The notes: generated by a model not told the origin, from the sequence alone. A stretch of 16,216 nt of DNA from an uncultured Lachnospiraceae bacterium (GCA_910587085.1 CAJUMC010000067.1:1-16216), one strand, 5' to 3'. Shown: positions 6,545-14,663, counted from the stretch's first letter. Translations and numbers: made by a program.

Positions 6545-7984
6545 CTACTTCTTCGCTAGCAGTACCTTCAGCTCCACCTGCTTCGGACTCATCCGCACGG
6601 TTCGCTGTACCGTGACGCTCAGCTCCTCGCCCGGGGTATGCCGGCTGAGCATCTTATGAAAGCCGCCGTACGAATAGACATTATTTCCGTTCACCTTCAG
6701 GATAATATCGCCCGTCTTCAGCCCCGCCTCGAAGGCCGGTGAATCCGTCATTACCTCGGTAACATAAATGCCGTTGCTCAGGCCCGCCTCCTGCAGGGCG
6801 GCGGCCGGAATATCCTCGCCCAGCACACCGAAATAAATCCTATCCCCGCCCGAGGACAGCTTTTCTATGACGTCGAGCAGCTTCGCACTGCCCATGGCCG
6901 TACAGATCGGCAAATTCAGGCCGCTCTTGAATGTTCTTGTAATAATTCCGACAATCTCGCCCTTCAGATTGACAATCACGCCGTCGCCGTCCGTACTGTC
7001 GATCGTATCCGTGTTAAACAGGTCGATGCTGTTGTCTGTAATATAGAATACGCTGCCGCGGCTTGTCACCATGCCGAGCTCCATGGAACCGGCATAACCG
7101 TTCGGATTCCCGAGCGCCATGACCGGGGTTCCCACCTGAAGCAGCGAGGAATCGCCGAATACAGCCTCGCAGGCCGAATAATAAAGCTGCCGCGGAACCT
7201 GTTCCGCCGGAATGCGGACGACTGCCAGGTTGTAATCTCTGTCATAATTCCACAGCTCGGCCTCGCAGCTCCCGCTGCCGCAAATTATAACAATATGGCT
7301 GGCGTCCTGAACGCGGTCCAGATTGACAAGCACAAGCAGCTGCTCCTCTGTTTTGCCTACGATAATGCCCGTTGTCTGGCTCTTTGTTTCATAAGGATTT
7401 TCAAGCCAGTCCACGCCGTCCTCCACCACCTCGACCGTCACCAGAGACCTCTGCACCTCCCCTGATATTTTTTGAACGGCCGCAAAAAGAGCGGCATAAT
7501 CCGCCAGCACGCGTTTCGCGCGCTCCTCCTCCGTCTCGGGCGCCCCGGTCGGAGCCGGAGTTGCCGCAGCGGTAGGCGCCGGACTGACCGGTGCGCCCGA
7601 CGGCTGTACGCCCTGTGTTGTCTCCGGCAGGCCGCCCGGAGTCAGATCCGGCCGGCCCGATGGTGTTCCCTCCGGGCCGCCCGGCTCACCGGACGGATTT
7701 GCCGGCTGCAGAGTGGGGGAAAGGATCGAAAACGGCGTAGGGGAAACATCGGCCTCCGGATTAATGGACGGACCGGGCGACGGCTCCGCAATGCCTAGAA
7801 ATCGTTTGAGGGGTTCGTCGGAGCATAGAAAGACCAGCCTTGCAATCAGGCCGAACAGAACTGCCAGAAAAACGGTAAAAGCGCTCCAGAGCAGCATTTT
7901 CCTCCACCTTCTCTTTCGCGCGGAAACAACTTTTTCGCGGATAAACTGATAATCCGAGCTGTCCTTCTGATTTTTATTCTCCAT
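6545..7984 (-). CDS. Membrane-anchored HtrA/DegP-fold protein with PDZ domain, predicted catalytically dead
   Basis: The 479-residue product has a basic cytoplasmic N-terminus (SARKRRWRK), one membrane segment (about 30-53), a long Pro/Gly/Ser/Thr linker (about 67-150), a chymotrypsin-like double barrel (about 175-375) and a C-terminal PDZ domain (about 383-475, with AFEAGLKTGDIILKVNG). This is the layout of Firmicutes surface HtrA proteases, which handle misfolded exported proteins. The active site is not conserved: the His motif TNxHV reads VNLDRV (about 220-225), the Asp motif DLAV reads YNLAVV (about 251-256), and the serine loop GNSGGPL reads DGDGVI (about 332-337). It should therefore bind rather than cut peptides. 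The ATG at 7982-7984 is chosen over an upstream TTG because GGGAGG precedes it by 11 bases. A terminator follows; a promoter candidate lies far upstream at 8651-8698. Confidence 0.85.
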   Translation of the reverse strand: MENKNQKDSSDYQFIREKVVSARKRRWRKMLLWSAFTVFLAVLFGLIARLVFLCSDEPLKRFLGIAEPSPGPSINPEADVSPTPFSILSPTLQPANPSGEPGGPEGTPSGRPDLTPGGLPETTQGVQPSGAPVSPAPTAAATPAPTGAPETEEERAKRVLADYAALFAAVQKISGEVQRSLVTVEVVEDGVDWLENPYETKSQTTGIIVGKTEEQLLVLVNLDRVQDASHIVIICGSGSCEAELWNYDRDYNLAVVRIPAEQVPRQLYYSACEAVFGDSSLLQVGTPVMALGNPNGYAGSMELGMVTSRGSVFYITDNSIDLFNTDTIDSTDGDGVIVNLKGEIVGIITRTFKSGLNLPICTAMGSAKLLDVIEKLSSGGDRIYFGVLGEDIPAAALQEAGLSNGIYVTEVMTDSPAFEAGLKTGDIILKVNGNNVYSYGGFHKMLSRHTPGEELSVTVQRTVRMSPKQVELKVLLAKK

Positions 7985-8112
7985 ACAGGGCGCAACCTCC
8001 CTTCGTATCAAGCGTATGAAATCGTAATCTCTTTTACTTCCATTTTGCAGCCTGCCGGCGAGGTGATTTTTTCCGTGCCTTCCTTCTACCGTTGCAGATT
8101 CACAGCCTGCCC

Positions 8113-8465
8113 TTCAGACCTTTCCTCCTGACGGGCCGGGTTCGCAGGGCCTGAATACGTGCTGTTATAAGCCTTCTTCCTCACGGTCAGGTTCAAGGGC
8201 TGTTCAGGCAGGTTTCTTTTTCGGCATGCCTTTCTTCTGCCCGGCCAGTTTCACAGCCTGTCTCGCCTGCTTTTTTCGTACTTTCCTTGGGCTGTCTTTT
8301 AGAATGTCTTATTGCTGTCTTTCGGCTGTCTTTTTGCTGTTTTCCCGCCTGCCTTATCACCGGGTTCAAACGCCGCCATTTCCCTGCCGTTTCAGACCTG
8401 CCTCCTGACGGGCCGGGTTCCCCGGCTGTTTCAGCAGGTTTCTCTTTTTGCGTGCCTTTCTTTGT
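8113..8465. repeat. Imperfect duplicated blocks
   Basis: The 20-base string CCTCCTGACGGGCCGGGTTC occurs at 8124-8143 and 8401-8420, each preceded by CAGACCT. In both copies, further along, comes a related block: a GGCTGTT-AGCAGG-like core, then GGTTTCT, then GCCTTTCTT (about 8198-8236 and 8424-8461). The first copy has about 50 extra bases between the blocks. This looks like an old duplication within the purine-rich region. Confidence 0.6.
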
Positions 8466-8609
8466 CATGCCAAACTCACGGTCTTTCCAGGCACGCTTCT
8501 CTTTTTCCTGCCTTCCTGAAGCCGCGCGAAATATGCGTTCTCTCCGGACATGTTTCTCCCGTTTCCCGCCTTCCCCCAGCTTTTTTCTCCTTCTTTCTGA
8601 CAGCTTCAC
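8193..8609 (-). CDS. Possible Lys/Arg/Glu-rich hypothetical protein
   Basis: An open frame of 138 codons starts at a GTG about 40 bases downstream of a TATAAT-like site and ends in ETCLNSP. It is highly basic and low in complexity (LSERRRKKLGEGGKREK, TKKGTQKEKPAETAGEPG). A GGAGGA sequence lies about 20 bases before the GTG, too far for a usual ribosome binding site; GGAG directly before the GTG is close. The frame could arise by chance from the purine-rich strand. No family is recognised. Confidence 0.25.
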   Translation of the reverse strand: MKLSERRRKKLGEGGKREKHVRRERIFRAASGRQEKEKRAWKDREFGMTKKGTQKEKPAETAGEPGPSGGRSETAGKWRRLNPVIRQAGKQQKDSRKTAIRHSKRQPKESTKKAGETGCETGRAEERHAEKETCLNSP

Positions 8610-8650
8610 GCTCCGCTGCGGCAGTTTCCTCCGTCTGAACCCGCCGCAGT

Positions 8651-8698
8651 ATTATACCGATGACATGATACCATAACCTTATGAACGAAGTATGACAA
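8651..8698 (-). promoter_or_regulatory. Promoter candidate(s) for the HtrA-like transcription unit
   Basis: On the minus strand TTGTCA (8693-8698) is separated by 17 bases from TATGGT (8670-8675). A perfect TATAAT follows at 8651-8656, but without a good -35 at 17 bases. The site lies just after the sensor-kinase stop codon and points towards the HtrA-like gene, so a new transcript probably begins here. Confidence 0.45.
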
Positions 8699-8703
8699 AT
8701 CCG

Positions 8704-10119
8704 TTAAAAGTCCGTTTTGGAAAGGGTGAACATAAATTCTGTTCCCGCCCCCTCCGTACTGATCACATTGATGTTTTCCCGGTGAGCCTGAATAATGTCG
8801 CGGGCGATCGAGAGTCCCAGACCGGTTCCCTTCTTATCCTTCCCGCGCGAGAGGTCGGTCTTATAAAACCTCTCCCAGATTTTGCTGATGCTGTCCTTGG
8901 GAATGCCGATGCCATGATCCTTGACCGCAACGAATACCTTGCTGCCCCGCTCCTCCGTCTTAATGTCAATAGAAGAATCTGCGTTGCTGAATTTAATGGC
9001 ATTATCAATCAAGTTGTATAAAACCTGCTGAATTTTCCCCATATCGGCATCAACAAAAAGCTCCTCCCCATGAAATTCCAGATTCAGAGTAATCCGCTTT
9101 TTGGTACAGGTGCCCTCAAAGGTCAGCGCTGTCCGCCGGATAATCCCGTTGATATCGAAGCTGGCAATATCGAGCGGAATCCCCGCGCTGTCCAGGCCGC
9201 TGAGTGTAAGCAGGTTTGACGTCAGCTTCGTCAGCCGCTCCGTCTCGAACAGAATAATATCGAGATACTTTTTCTGATGCTCCGGCGGAATCGTGCCGTC
9301 CGCCATCGCCTCCGCGTAGCCCTTGATGGACGTCAGGGGAGAACGGAAATCATGCGATATATTTGCCACGAACTTTTTTTGATATTCATCCAGTTTTTGA
9401 AATTCATCTGCCATAAATTGAATGGCATTTGCAAGATCACGGTACTCATCCTGCGAACGGATCTTCATCGGAGCGCCGAAATGCCCTCTCGCGTATTCCT
9501 CCGTGACTTTCGTCATGCGCCGCACCGGGCAGATTGTCACAAAATAGAGAAAAATGAAAATCAGCAGCAGCAGGAAAAAGAAGACGAGATAGCATATATT
9601 CACGATATCCAGATATTCATAGCCTGCCTGGCGCACGGTTTCCATCGGAATAAAAATGCAGACATAGCCGCGCAGTTTATAATTATTGTAGATCGGCTGC
9701 GCAACCGCAAGCTTTTCCCGCGGCATAATTCCCGGAAAGGTCACCTCTGTCATATAGCCGTCCGTCACAATGCGGTCAAGGAATGTCGGATCAAGGTTGT
9801 CCACATTCATCCCGCGGGCTTCCATGGCCGCATCGACGATCACCACGCCGTTCGTATTGACGACCCAGGTGCGTGTGCCGAGAAACCGGTCGACGCTCCG
9901 AAGCTGCGTAAGCATGTCGCTCAGCTTTGCCGCATCCCGGTAATACGGCGTGACATACTCCTCGGCAATCAGTCCGGCCTCCTCGGTAAGCATCCGGACG
10001 CGCTCCGCCAGCATTTTCCGGTTCAGCGTGCGCGCACCGAAAAAATTCAGCATGATAAACATGGTGATGACAGCTGCCAGATAGCATAGAATCAGCTTCA
10101 GCAATGCCCTGTGTTTCAT
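8704..10119 (-). CDS. Sensor histidine kinase (two TM segments, HAMP, HisKA, HATPase)
   Basis: The 471-residue protein is a typical class I kinase. TM1 lies at about 8-28, an extracytoplasmic sensor at about 30-165, TM2 at about 172-195, HAMP at about 196-248, and the phosphoacceptor H256 in FVANISHDFRSPLTS. The ATP-binding domain has the N box (QVLYNLIDNAIKFS, N373), G1 (DHGIGIP, about 401-407) and G2 (GTGLGLSIA, about 431-439). The sensor part, with WVVNTNGVVIVD, resembles Cache/PAS-like extracellular folds; the ligand cannot be told. The ATG overlaps the stop of the response regulator (ATGA at 10116-10119), so the pair is translationally coupled and almost certainly cognate. I see no distinctive orthologue name. 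Confidence 0.93.
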   Translation of the reverse strand: MKHRALLKLILCYLAAVITMFIMLNFFGARTLNRKMLAERVRMLTEEAGLIAEEYVTPYYRDAAKLSDMLTQLRSVDRFLGTRTWVVNTNGVVIVDAAMEARGMNVDNLDPTFLDRIVTDGYMTEVTFPGIMPREKLAVAQPIYNNYKLRGYVCIFIPMETVRQAGYEYLDIVNICYLVFFFLLLLIFIFLYFVTICPVRRMTKVTEEYARGHFGAPMKIRSQDEYRDLANAIQFMADEFQKLDEYQKKFVANISHDFRSPLTSIKGYAEAMADGTIPPEHQKKYLDIILFETERLTKLTSNLLTLSGLDSAGIPLDIASFDINGIIRRTALTFEGTCTKKRITLNLEFHGEELFVDADMGKIQQVLYNLIDNAIKFSNADSSIDIKTEERGSKVFVAVKDHGIGIPKDSISKIWERFYKTDLSRGKDKKGTGLGLSIARDIIQAHRENINVISTEGAGTEFMFTLSKTDF

Positions 10120-10856
10120 TTCCGTTTTCTGCCGACAGGTTTTGTTTTAGCCACAAATTTATAGCCTACCCCCCATACTGTCGCCAGCCCCCACTGCTCA
10201 TGATTTTTGATTTTCTCGCGCAGCCGCTTAATATGCACGTCAACCGTGCGGGTATCGCCGATGTATTCGTAGCCCCAGATATGATCAAGCAGCTGCTCCC
10301 TGGTAAACACCTGATTCGGGTGCGACGCCAGGAAATAGAAAAGCTCCAGCTCCTTGGGCGGCATATCGACCTGTTTGCCGCGCAGAGTCACGGAATAATT
10401 GCTCTGATTAATGGTCAGATCCGGATAGCCCACAAAATCTCCCGTCTCCTCCCCGGCTTCCTCCTCCGGCTTCTTCTCCCCCGCCGCTGCGGAGCGCCGC
10501 AGCACTGCCCTGACGCGCGCCACCAGTTCCTTGGAGTCAAACGGCTTCATCATGTAATCGTCCGCACCCAGCTCCAGCCCGAGCACCTTGTCAAATACTT
10601 CTCCCTTGGCCGACAGCATGATAATCGGCGTCTGGGACGCTCTTCGGATCTCCCGGCACACCTCATAGCCGTCGATGCCCGGCAGCATCAGATCAAGCAG
10701 GATCAGATCCGGTTTGTACTCGCGATACTGCCGGATAGCCTCCTCCCCGTCGCCCGCGATCTTCGTCTCGAAGCATTCCTTCGTCAGGTACAGCGCGATC
10801 AGCTCCGCAATATTTTCGTCGTCATCTACAATTAAAATTTTCTGTTTCTCGGACAT
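10116..10856 (-). CDS. OmpR/PhoB-family response regulator
   Basis: An N-terminal receiver domain has the acidic cluster VDDDEN, the phosphoacceptor Asp in LILLDLMLPG (D55) and the conserved Lys in MMKPF. A linker rich in Glu and Lys (about 120-138) leads to a winged-helix DNA-binding domain with MPPKELELFYFLASHPNQVF and RTVDVHIKRLREKI. It should bind DNA when phosphorylated by the kinase encoded just downstream, with which it shares an ATGA overlap. Two starts are possible: ATG at 10854-10856, with GAGGG 5-6 bases upstream (chosen), or an ATG four codons earlier at 10866-10868. The upstream mutS2 gene ends 123 bases away on the same strand. Confidence 0.93.
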   Translation of the reverse strand: MSEKQKILIVDDDENIAELIALYLTKECFETKIAGDGEEAIRQYREYKPDLILLDLMLPGIDGYEVCREIRRASQTPIIMLSAKGEVFDKVLGLELGADDYMMKPFDSKELVARVRAVLRRSAAAGEKKPEEEAGEETGDFVGYPDLTINQSNYSVTLRGKQVDMPPKELELFYFLASHPNQVFTREQLLDHIWGYEYIGDTRTVDVHIKRLREKIKNHEQWGLATVWGVGYKFVAKTKPVGRKRK

Positions 10857-10897
10857 ATCATCCCTCATTCCGCTGCCCTTGCAGCTGTTCTACTTCC

Positions 10898-10921
10898 AGC
10901 CGGGTTCCTGCCGGCTTTTTT
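10898..10921 (+). terminator. Terminator-like hairpin between mutS2 and the response regulator
   Basis: AGCCGG (10898-10903) and CCGGCT (10911-10916) form a 6-bp stem with a 7-base loop, followed on the plus strand by TTTTTT. All neighbouring genes are on the minus strand, where the T-run is an A-run before the stem, so it would stop antisense rather than sense transcription. It may be a chance hairpin. Confidence 0.3.
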
Positions 10922-10991
10922 GCTTCTCTGCCTTTTGGCTCTTCGACCTCCCGTCACCAGTTCTTCTGTGCTTCTGCTGCGCAGCCTCCGT

Positions 10992-13364
10992 CTACTTAAA
11001 TTCAACGATTGTCACGCCGCGGTCCCCCTCGCCGAACTCACCCACGCGAAACGATTTTACATACTTTGTCCGCTTCAGCTGTGCATGCACGGCATCCTTG
11101 AGCGCACCCGTACCCCTGCCGTGAATAATGGTAACCTTCGGCAGATGCGCCAGATAGGCATCATCCAGATATTTGTCCACCAGCGGCATCGCCTCATCCA
11201 CGCGCTTGCCGATAATATTGAGTTCCGGGCTGATATTCAGCGCTTTGCTCATGCGGATTTTACCGCTCGCAGTCTTTGCCTTCTTTTCCTCCTCACTCTG
11301 ATCCGCATCGGCAGGCTCCAGATCCCGGATATTCACAAGCGAACGCAGAATTCCCATCTGCACATAGAGATCGCCCTTCGCGTTCGGCAGCGTGCTGACG
11401 ATCCCTTTCAGGTTCAGACTGAGCACATGCACGGAATCTCCGATCTTCAGTTCCTCCGCCGATGCCTTTTTCGCCGCCTTCTTCGCCTTGATTCCAAGCT
11501 TTTTATCCTTGTCGCCGAGCTTTTCGCGCAGAATCTCGCGCTCCTGCTCCATCTCCTTTCCGAGTCCGCCGCTCTGGCCCCATTTATTGTACTTGCGGAT
11601 AGTCTCGTCCGCGTAATCCTTCGCCTCCTGCAGAAGATCGCGCGCCTTTTCGTTCGCCTCGCGCAGGATGCGGTCTTTCGCGTTGTCGATGCGCGCATTC
11701 TTTTCCGCAAGCTTTTTGCGCAATTCCTCCGCCTCGGCGTGCAGTCTTGCCGTCTCCTCGCGCTCCCTCTCCATCGCGATGCGGCTCTCCTCCAGACTGC
11801 TGATCACATCCTCGAAGCTCTCATCCTTCGTGCCGATAAATTCCCTTGCCCGCTCAATAATAAATTCCGGCAGGCCAAGCTTTGAAGAAATTGCAAAAGC
11901 GTTGCTCTTGCCCGGAATGCCGATCAGCAGGCGGTAGGTCGGGCGCAGCGTCTCCACGTCAAACTCGCAGCAGGCATTCGATACGCCCTCCGTCGAGAGC
12001 GCAAAGATTTTCAGCTCGCTGTAATGCGTCGTCGCCATTGTGCGCGCACCCAGATTGTGCAGGTAGGTGAGGATCGACATTGCGAGCGCTGCGCCCTCGG
12101 TCGGATCCGTGCCCGCGCCAAGCTCATCAAAGAGCGCCAGCGATTCCTCGTCCGCCTGCTCCAAAATCCGCACGGTATTTGTCATGTGCGAGGAAAAGGT
12201 GCTCAGGCTCTGCTCAATGCTCTGCTCATCGCCGATGTCCGCGTAGACCTCCTTAAAAATGCCGAGCTCCGAGCCGTCCATCGCCGGGATGTGCAGCCCC
12301 GCCTGCCCCATCAGCGTGAACAGCCCGACCGTCTTTAATGAGACGGTCTTGCCGCCCGTGTTCGGGCCGGTGATTACCAGAAGACGGAACGCATCGCCGA
12401 GGTAAATGTCGATCGGCACAACCTTGTGCGCATCAATCAGCGGATGCCTGCCCTTTTTGATATTGATAAAGCGGCGGTCATTGAATTTCGGCTGAATCCC
12501 TTTCATCTGCTTCGCCAGCACCGCGCGCGCGAAAATAAAGTCAAATTCCGCCAGCGTCTTCTGGTTGAAGGCGAGCTCCTCCGTGTGCGCCGCCGCCTGT
12601 TCGCTCAATACCGCGAGCACCTTCTCGATCTCCCGCTGCTCGCGGATACCGAGCTCCGCCAACTCATTGTTCAGTTTCACAACCGACGCAGGTTCTATAA
12701 ATGCCGTGGAACCGGTCGCGGACTGGTCGTGCAGCATGCCGCCGAAGGAGTTTTTGTATTCCTGCTTGACCGGCAGACAGTAGCGCCCGTTGCGCATAGT
12801 AACAATCGCGTCCTGCAGCATTAGCTTTGTCCCGGAATCCGTGATCAGCTTTGCGAGCTGCTCGCGAATCTTGTCATTTGCTGCCTTGATCTGACGGCGC
12901 ACGCTCTTTAATCCGGGACTCGCGTCGTCCGCGATCTCCTCCTCGGAAATAATACAGCGCATAATCTCGTTATTTAAAACGGAGAGCGGCTCGAGCAGCG
13001 AAAACCGCTCGCTCAGGGAATCCTGGATTTCATCCCCGCCGCTGCACCCATAGCTTTTGACGCGCAGCGTCGCCGTCAATACGGAACTCAATTTCATCAG
13101 CTCGCCGGCCCCCAGCGTAGAGCCGATCTCCAGCCGCTTGATGGATGCCCCGATATCCGGCAGCCCGGAGAAGGAAAGTGTCCCCTTCTTGTAGAGCCTT
13201 GAGAGGGCATCCGCCGTCTCCTGCTGCAATTCTTCAACCTTCCCACGGTCGGAGACGGGCACGAGCGCCTCGCATTTCTCCCTGCCCATCGCCGAGCCGG
13301 CATAGCCCGCAAGCCTTTCTATGATTTTGTTGAACTCCAGGGTTTTTAAAACTTTATCGTTCAT
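10992..13364 (-). CDS. mutS2: MutS2 ATPase/endonuclease
   Basis: The 790 residues match the family length. The core and lever region (about 1-300) leads to the MutS ATPase with Walker A GPNTGGKT (333-340), the motif GDEQSIEQSLSTFSSHM (about 379-395), Walker B LALFDELGAGTDPTEG (about 409-424) and TTHYSELK. A long charged coiled coil follows (about 520-620), then a KOW-like part, then the C-terminal Smr domain (about 712-790) with HGRGTGALK. Firmicutes MutS2 suppresses homologous recombination and rescues collided ribosomes. The Smr signature DLRG is NIIG here, so the nuclease activity of this domain is uncertain. GAAAGGA stands about 6 bases before the ATG. The gene sits in the same-strand series between trmL and the two-component pair. 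Confidence 0.97.
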   Translation of the reverse strand: MNDKVLKTLEFNKIIERLAGYAGSAMGREKCEALVPVSDRGKVEELQQETADALSRLYKKGTLSFSGLPDIGASIKRLEIGSTLGAGELMKLSSVLTATLRVKSYGCSGGDEIQDSLSERFSLLEPLSVLNNEIMRCIISEEEIADDASPGLKSVRRQIKAANDKIREQLAKLITDSGTKLMLQDAIVTMRNGRYCLPVKQEYKNSFGGMLHDQSATGSTAFIEPASVVKLNNELAELGIREQREIEKVLAVLSEQAAAHTEELAFNQKTLAEFDFIFARAVLAKQMKGIQPKFNDRRFINIKKGRHPLIDAHKVVPIDIYLGDAFRLLVITGPNTGGKTVSLKTVGLFTLMGQAGLHIPAMDGSELGIFKEVYADIGDEQSIEQSLSTFSSHMTNTVRILEQADEESLALFDELGAGTDPTEGAALAMSILTYLHNLGARTMATTHYSELKIFALSTEGVSNACCEFDVETLRPTYRLLIGIPGKSNAFAISSKLGLPEFIIERAREFIGTKDESFEDVISSLEESRIAMEREREETARLHAEAEELRKKLAEKNARIDNAKDRILREANEKARDLLQEAKDYADETIRKYNKWGQSGGLGKEMEQEREILREKLGDKDKKLGIKAKKAAKKASAEELKIGDSVHVLSLNLKGIVSTLPNAKGDLYVQMGILRSLVNIRDLEPADADQSEEEKKAKTASGKIRMSKALNISPELNIIGKRVDEAMPLVDKYLDDAYLAHLPKVTIIHGRGTGALKDAVHAQLKRTKYVKSFRVGEFGEGDRGVTIVEFK

Positions 13365-13420
13365 CGTAAATCCTTTCTAAAATATACCGTTCCATAATGT
13401 ATTGTTATTTGCTCCCGCTT

Positions 13421-13528
13421 TTATTCGGGGCAGTTCTTCTCCCGCAGCACCGGGACATAGGGCCGCAGGATCAAAGCAATGGATCCGGAAATTGAAACAG
13501 TCAATATCTTCCGGCCGGATTTTTTCAT
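13421..13528 (-). CDS. Possible 35-residue membrane peptide
   Basis: A small frame starts at ATG 13526-13528 with AGGAACGGGA just upstream and ends at TAA 13421-13423. It begins MKKSGRKILTVSISG, continues with a hydrophobic stretch SIALIL and ends in a charged tail LREKNCPE. Basic residues then a single hydrophobic segment suit a membrane peptide or a short signal-like sequence. Its codons towards the 3' end (CTG, CGG, CCC, GTC, CCG, GTG, GAG, AAG, AAC, TGC) have the high GC at third positions typical of the core genes here, which supports real coding. It lies between trmL and mutS2, both on the same strand. No family is recognised. Confidence 0.4.
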   Translation of the reverse strand: MKKSGRKILTVSISGSIALILRPYVPVLREKNCPE

Positions 13529-13562
13529 CGTTTTTGTCCCGTTCCTGCCGTATGCTTCAAAT

Positions 13563-14054
13563 TTACCAGCTGTGCCGGTGCAGCTGGCCCGCAAGCTTCA
13601 TATCTGCGAAGCCCTGCTGCCGCAGCGCCTCGTACACCAGAACCGCAACCGAGTTGCTCAGGTTGAGCGAACGCGTCTCCCCGATCATCGGGATGCGCAC
13701 GCAGGCATCGCGGTTTTCCATCAGGATTTCCTCCGGGATGCCTGCGCTCTCCTTGCCGAACATCAGGAACGCGCCCGGCTCGTAAGCAACTTCCGTGTAC
13801 ACCTTCTGCGCCTTTGTCGTCGCCATATAGACCTGCGCCCCCGGATTTTTCTCCTGGAAATCCGCATAGTTTTCATATACATGCAAGTCAAGCGAGAACC
13901 AGTAATCCATCCCCGCGCGCCGCACCGCCTTCTCCGAAATATCAAAGCCGAGCGGCTTAATCAGATGCAGGCTGCTTCCCGTCGCCGCGCAGGTCCGTCC
14001 GATATTCCCCGTATTGGCCGGGATCTCCGGCTCCAGCAAAACAATATTCAGCAT
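13563..14054 (-). CDS. trmL: tRNA (cytidine(34)-2'-O)-methyltransferase TrmL (SPOUT family)
   Basis: The 163-residue protein has the knotted SPOUT fold of TrmL/YibK: PEIPANTGNIGRTC near the N-terminus, LIKPLGFD at about 32-39, FLMFGKESAGIPEEIL at about 95-110, and IPM with RSLNLSNSVAVLVYEALRQ near the end, which form the SAM-binding knot. TrmL methylates the ribose of the wobble base in tRNA-Leu. The ATG has AAGGAGGGG just upstream. A CCAGCTG/CAGCTGG inverted repeat overlaps the last codons but has no clear T-run. The next gene upstream is separated by a terminator, so trmL starts a new unit. Confidence 0.95.
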   Translation of the reverse strand: MLNIVLLEPEIPANTGNIGRTCAATGSSLHLIKPLGFDISEKAVRRAGMDYWFSLDLHVYENYADFQEKNPGAQVYMATTKAQKVYTEVAYEPGAFLMFGKESAGIPEEILMENRDACVRIPMIGETRSLNLSNSVAVLVYEALRQQGFADMKLAGQLHRHSW

Positions 14055-14136
14055 TTTCCGCCCCTCCTTCCGTCAGAGCCTCTCCGTAAAACGGGTTGCC
14101 GCTCCGGCAGTAAAACATTTACATATATTTAAATAC

Positions 14137-14161
14137 AAAAAAGGATGATGCACGATCATCC
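14137..14161 (-). terminator. Rho-independent terminator after the CheX-like gene
   Basis: On the minus strand GGATGAT (14155-14161) and ATCATCC (14143-14149) form a 7-bp stem with a 5-base loop followed by TTTTTT (14137-14142). The stem includes the TGA stop codon of the CheX-like gene. It insulates that gene from trmL. Confidence 0.85.
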
Positions 14162-14623
14162 TTTTAGTGAAACGTTTATCTCGATTTTCTTATCCGTTCC
14201 GTAAATAACCGGTACGCAGATATTTGCAGCGTAATCGGTGGAATACGAAACACCGCCCCTGCAAACGGCGGGCGGAGTGATATCAATCACAATTCCCTTC
14301 GTGGAAAAAACCGTGGCCGCATTGCCGAGTATCATATTGCACAGTTCGCAGATCGCACTCTGCGCAAGCTCGTTGAGCTCCGTCATCGGCATCATGCACA
14401 TCCGGGAGGCAATATCGAGAGCCACCTCGTTTTTAAAATCCAGGATTACCTGTCCATCCATCGCGCCCTTGATGCCAAGAATAATCAACAAAGAATCATC
14501 GCTGAATTTAAAACTATTCAAATATGGTTTCCCAAGTGCCGCGTCCAGAAACACCGTTTCCTTAAGCACTCTTGCCGACGCGAGCAAAAAGGGATTTATA
14601 TAATCAGCGTTCATTGCCGCCAT
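14156..14623 (-). CDS. CheX-like chemotaxis phosphatase family protein
   Basis: The 155-residue protein belongs to the CheC/CheX/FliY family. It has one copy of the phosphatase helix motif: ELCNMILGNA, with E93, N96 and N101 in the expected spacing. One copy and the length fit CheX, which dephosphorylates CheY-P. The protein begins NADYINPFLLASARVLKE, the usual CheX opening. The gene stands alone with its own promoter and terminator, and no chemotaxis or flagellar gene is visible here, so in this organism it may act on another receiver domain. GGGAGG lies 8 bases before the ATG at 14621-14623. Confidence 0.85.
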   Translation of the reverse strand: MAAMNADYINPFLLASARVLKETVFLDAALGKPYLNSFKFSDDSLLIILGIKGAMDGQVILDFKNEVALDIASRMCMMPMTELNELAQSAICELCNMILGNAATVFSTKGIVIDITPPAVCRGGVSYSTDYAANICVPVIYGTDKKIEINVSLKG

Positions 14624-14663
14624 TCTTTTTCCTCCCGTTTTCTTTCCTTATTGCAACGCGTCT

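Larger units (their letters stand above)
7985..8650. other. Long purine-rich leader or degenerate region, no confident gene
   Basis: Between the sensor kinase and the HtrA-like gene lie about 670 bases whose minus strand is strongly rich in A and G. Several short frames are open but all translate to Lys/Arg/Glu-rich low-complexity sequence with poor starts. A frame of about 55 codons near 8090-8250 (NLTVRKKAYNSTYSGPANPA in part) and a short one ending ITSPAGCKMEVKEITISYA just upstream of the HtrA-like gene look protein-like but are interrupted by stops. It may be a decayed gene or a long untranslated leader. Confidence 0.4.

Noticed and set aside
10920..11885. Plus-strand open frame of 321 codons across the end of mutS2
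   Set aside because: Antisense shadow of the MutS2 Smr and coiled-coil coding region.
13566..13587. CCAGCTG/CAGCTGG inverted repeat at the end of trmL, considered as a terminator
   Set aside because: On the minus strand it is followed only by TAAATTTG, with no real T-run, and it is within codons.
13479..14132. Plus-strand open frame of 217 codons across trmL
   Set aside because: Antisense to a secure SPOUT methyltransferase; composition is Arg/His/Leu-rich without domains.
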